DNA of 64,000 nucleotides from NCBI GenBank assembly GCA_013815385.1, contig JACDGL010000002.1, forward strand, positions 62,001-126,000, given 5' to 3'. A program made the position numbers and the translations under genes. Source of the stretch: Taibaiella sp. (GTDB taxonomy: Bacteria > Bacteroidota > Bacteroidia > Chitinophagales > Chitinophagaceae). Positions 61,912-64,000 of this stretch are shown here, piece by piece. The first letter of the stretch is position 1. Every line of letters starts with the position of its first letter. Under the pieces are notes generated by a model. The model worked only from the letters and a program-made list of their open reading frames with translations, was not told the DNA's origin and made no database searches.

Positions 61912-63342
61912 TTATTTCACCATGCCTGAGGTCATATCGAGCAACGGTTGCGGATAAATACCAAGGAACAGTATAATGCAAATAATTATAGCCACACCTA
62001 TATATTCATTCATGCTCAGGTCTTTAGCTATCACCATATCGGTAACATTACCATAGGCCGTCTTCTGTATCATATTAAGGGTATAGACTGCCCCCAGTAT
62101 AACACCCAGACCTGCTATTATCATGTACACCATATGATATTGCGAACTACCCTGGAAGATGCCATTGAACAACATGAACTCACCCACAAAACCATTGGTC
62201 AGTGGCAGCGCAATATTGGCCAGCGATATAATTACTAATGCGATGGCCATGAGCGGAGCTGCTGTTGCCATGCCACCCAGCTTACTCATATCGCGTGTGC
62301 CCCAGCGGTTTTCGATCAGGCTTACCATCAACCACATGCCCGTAATGTTGATGCCATGATTGAACATTTGTACCATAATGCCGTGCATGCCGATATTATT
62401 AGCGGAGAATGCCGCGGCACACATAAGGCCCATGTGGGCAATAGAAGAGTAGGCAACCAGGCGTTTAAGATCGGTCTGCACAATAGCTATAAGCGATGCG
62501 TAAACAATACCTATGACAGAAAGAACAATAACCGTATCGGACCAGTAAGCAACACCTGATGGAAGCACCGGCAGCAACCAGCGAAGCACCGCATATAATC
62601 CCATCTTCACCATCAGCGCACTGAGGATAATGGTAACGGGGGTAGGCGACTGCTCATAGGTATCGGGCTGCCAGGTATGGAAAGGAAATACCGGCATCTT
62701 GATAGCAAAGGCTATAAACAGCAACCAGAACAGCCATTGCTGTGTAGCGGGCGGCAGTGATGCGCCAGCATGCACAATATTGATCCATGAGTAGCTATTA
62801 GCACCGGGCGTTTGCTGAGATAAAAAGATAAGTCCCGCCAGCATCATAAGGCTACCAACAAAAGTGTACACAAAAAATTTGAACGTAACCGGAATACGCT
62901 TTTCGCCACCCCAGCGGGAACAAAGGAAATAAACCGGCACTAAAGCCAGCTCCCAGAATACATAAAAAACCAGCGCATCATAAGCAAGAAACACGCCCAT
63001 AAGCCCTGCCTGCGATAAAAGCATAAAGCCCCAGAAACTATTGGGTTTCTCGAATTTTTTATTCCAGCTGACTATTACCACAACCAGCAGAACTATTGCC
63101 GTAAGGAGGCACAGCATGCCGGACATACCATCGGCCATAAGGCTGAACTGTGTACCTATATTGGGTATCCAGGGGGCAGTGAAAGAGATGGATGCATTAT
63201 AATTGTTACCACTCACATATGCAGCTATGCCCAGGGTAGCCATAGCGCTGAGCAGCGCAAGTATCTTAACGCCCTCGCCTTTGATAGCAAAAGCCAGGAT
63301 ACCAGCAAGTAATGGAATGGTTATGAGTAATACTAATATCAT
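61912..63342 (-). CDS. nuoM: NADH-quinone oxidoreductase subunit M
   Basis: 476 residues, about 14 helices. FFVYTFVGSLMMLAGLIFL, FAIKMPVFPFHTWQPDTYEQSPTPVTIILSALMVKMGLYAVLRWLLP and LKRLVAYSSIAHMGL carry the conserved Glu/Lys channel residues of the family. WELALVPVYFL near residue 130-141 has the functional Glu. It starts 22 nt after nuoL. Confidence 0.94.
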   Translation of the reverse strand: MILVLLITIPLLAGILAFAIKGEGVKILALLSAMATLGIAAYVSGNNYNASISFTAPWIPNIGTQFSLMADGMSGMLCLLTAIVLLVVVIVSWNKKFEKPNSFWGFMLLSQAGLMGVFLAYDALVFYVFWELALVPVYFLCSRWGGEKRIPVTFKFFVYTFVGSLMMLAGLIFLSQQTPGANSYSWINIVHAGASLPPATQQWLFWLLFIAFAIKMPVFPFHTWQPDTYEQSPTPVTIILSALMVKMGLYAVLRWLLPVLPSGVAYWSDTVIVLSVIGIVYASLIAIVQTDLKRLVAYSSIAHMGLMCAAAFSANNIGMHGIMVQMFNHGINITGMWLMVSLIENRWGTRDMSKLGGMATAAPLMAIALVIISLANIALPLTNGFVGEFMLFNGIFQGSSQYHMVYMIIAGLGVILGAVYTLNMIQKTAYGNVTDMVIAKDLSMNEYIGVAIIICIILFLGIYPQPLLDMTSGMVK

Positions 63343-63364
63343 AATGCTAAAGCCGCTATAAATT

Positions 63365-64000
63365 TTATCTTATCCAAAAAAAGCCGAGTGTAAAAAGGGC
63401 TATTATACCCAGCACCATAACAAATATGTAGAAGCCAACCTGGCCGCTCTGTAACAAGCGTACCCTGTCGCCACCCCACCCAACTAACTTACCTACCCCA
63501 TTTACAATACCATCTATACCTGCACGCTCTGCAAAACGATCGAGCAGGCGGGAAATGGCACCTATAGGACGAACAATGACCGCATCATATAACTCATCCA
63601 CATACCACTTATTCTCCAGGAATTTAGCGACACCAGTATTGGGTGCGAACGCCGGTTTCTTATTCCTTACATACGCTACTATTATCATCAATACAGATAC
63701 ACTTACTGATATCCCCATCAACATCCATTCAGTACCTGCCAGCATGTGGTGTTCACCAGTATTTGCAACTACGGGAGCCAGATAAGAGGCCAATGCGTGG
63801 TGCTCGCTGATAACAGCAGGCAAGCCTACATAACCACCTACTACGGACAAAATGGCCAATATGATAAGCGGAATGGTGATAGCCCAGGGGCTCTCGTGGA
63901 GGTGGTGTTCCTGATCGTGTGTGCCGCGGAATATGCCGGTAAAAGCAAGGAAGTAAAGTCGGAACATGTAGAAGGCAGTCATCATTGCTGCAAAAACGCC
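63365..64000 (-). CDS. nuoL: NADH-quinone oxidoreductase subunit L, N-terminus beyond the right edge
   Basis: Only the last 211 residues are present; the frame is open to the right edge. The visible part starts GVFAAMMTAFYMFRLYFLAFTG, a conserved NuoL segment with the MTAFYMFR pattern, and ends with the long C-terminal amphipathic helix and last membrane helix (QVGFYIFVMVLGIIALFTLGFF). The stretch EDRFAERAGIDGIVNGV-like (here LDRFAERAGIDGIVNG) is typical. It is the distal proton-pumping subunit of complex I. Confidence 0.93.
   Translation of the reverse strand, partial: GVFAAMMTAFYMFRLYFLAFTGIFRGTHDQEHHLHESPWAITIPLIILAILSVVGGYVGLPAVISEHHALASYLAPVVANTGEHHMLAGTEWMLMGISVSVSVLMIIVAYVRNKKPAFAPNTGVAKFLENKWYVDELYDAVIVRPIGAISRLLDRFAERAGIDGIVNGVGKLVGWGGDRVRLLQSGQVGFYIFVMVLGIIALFTLGFFWIR

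Noticed and set aside
1-64000. CRISPR arrays, complete insertion sequences, integrases or phage genes
   Set aside because: I found no regularly spaced repeats of CRISPR type, transposase motifs or phage structural genes. The regular repeats at 40.3-40.7 kb are protein-coding.

Overview
The window looks like a chromosomal segment of a member of the Bacteroidota, most likely the Chitinophagales/Sphingobacteriales side of the phylum. The signs are type IX secretion genes (a PorX-like response regulator/PglZ protein, a PorV-like barrel and a cargo with a C-terminal sorting domain), a TonB receptor with an N-terminal carboxypeptidase-regulatory-like domain, an OmpA protein with thrombospondin type 3 repeats, weak Shine-Dalgarno sites, and promoter -7 boxes of the TAnnTTTG type (TACCTTTG upstream of korA, tRNA-His and yidC). 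GC content is about 40% by eye, clearly lower around 19.8-24.9 kb.

Region 1 (1-26.8 kb, all minus strand) is a large surface-polysaccharide locus. Read in transcription order from right to left it has a winged-helix regulator and a Gfo/Idh/MocA sugar oxidoreductase; a Wzm/Wzt-type ABC exporter; a small methyltransferase; a DegT-family sugar aminotransferase; a very AT-rich glycosyltransferase; a Wzx-type flippase; then a tightly packed run of GT4 glycosyltransferases, a tandem-domain GT2 enzyme, an O-antigen ligase/polymerase-type membrane protein, a GT-C-like membrane protein and three asparagine-synthetase-type proteins. One of the three lacks the catalytic Cys2, and one is cut by the left edge. 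Many genes overlap by a few bases, so the run is probably one or a few long operons.

Region 2 (27-38.7 kb, plus strand) is a mixed metabolic and accessory stretch: an orphan 2-oxoacid:acceptor oxidoreductase alpha subunit with an elaborate upstream region, a MORN/YwqK-like membrane protein, a photolyase, a stand-alone receiver-domain protein, a MoxR ATPase translationally coupled to a large periplasmic repeat protein, a ParA-like ATPase, a GNAT acetyltransferase, a class V aminotransferase, and a RelB/RelE-type toxin-antitoxin pair whose toxin is broken by an in-frame stop.

Region 3 (38.7-43.9 kb) has two small uncharacterised proteins, the OmpA/TSP3 protein, tRNA-His with its own promoter and terminator, a SUI1-family translation factor and the C-terminal half of a split transketolase.

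Region 4 (44-64 kb, minus strand) carries porX, an atypical SDR, a HIT protein, greA, porV, a 1344-residue type IX secretion cargo, a TonB-dependent receptor, a 2-hydroxyacid dehydrogenase, ksgA, yidC and the nuoN-nuoM-nuoL end of the complex I operon (nuoL is cut by the right edge). PorX (regulation), PorV (outer-membrane shuttle) and a CTD-bearing cargo lie within 9 kb of each other.

Outside the genes, the most notable structure is a dispersed intergenic repeat of about 50 bp (39/49 identical between 36995-37043 and 60265-60313). Each copy ends in a DnaA-box-like 9-mer, and a second shared block lies about 120-130 bp upstream of each.
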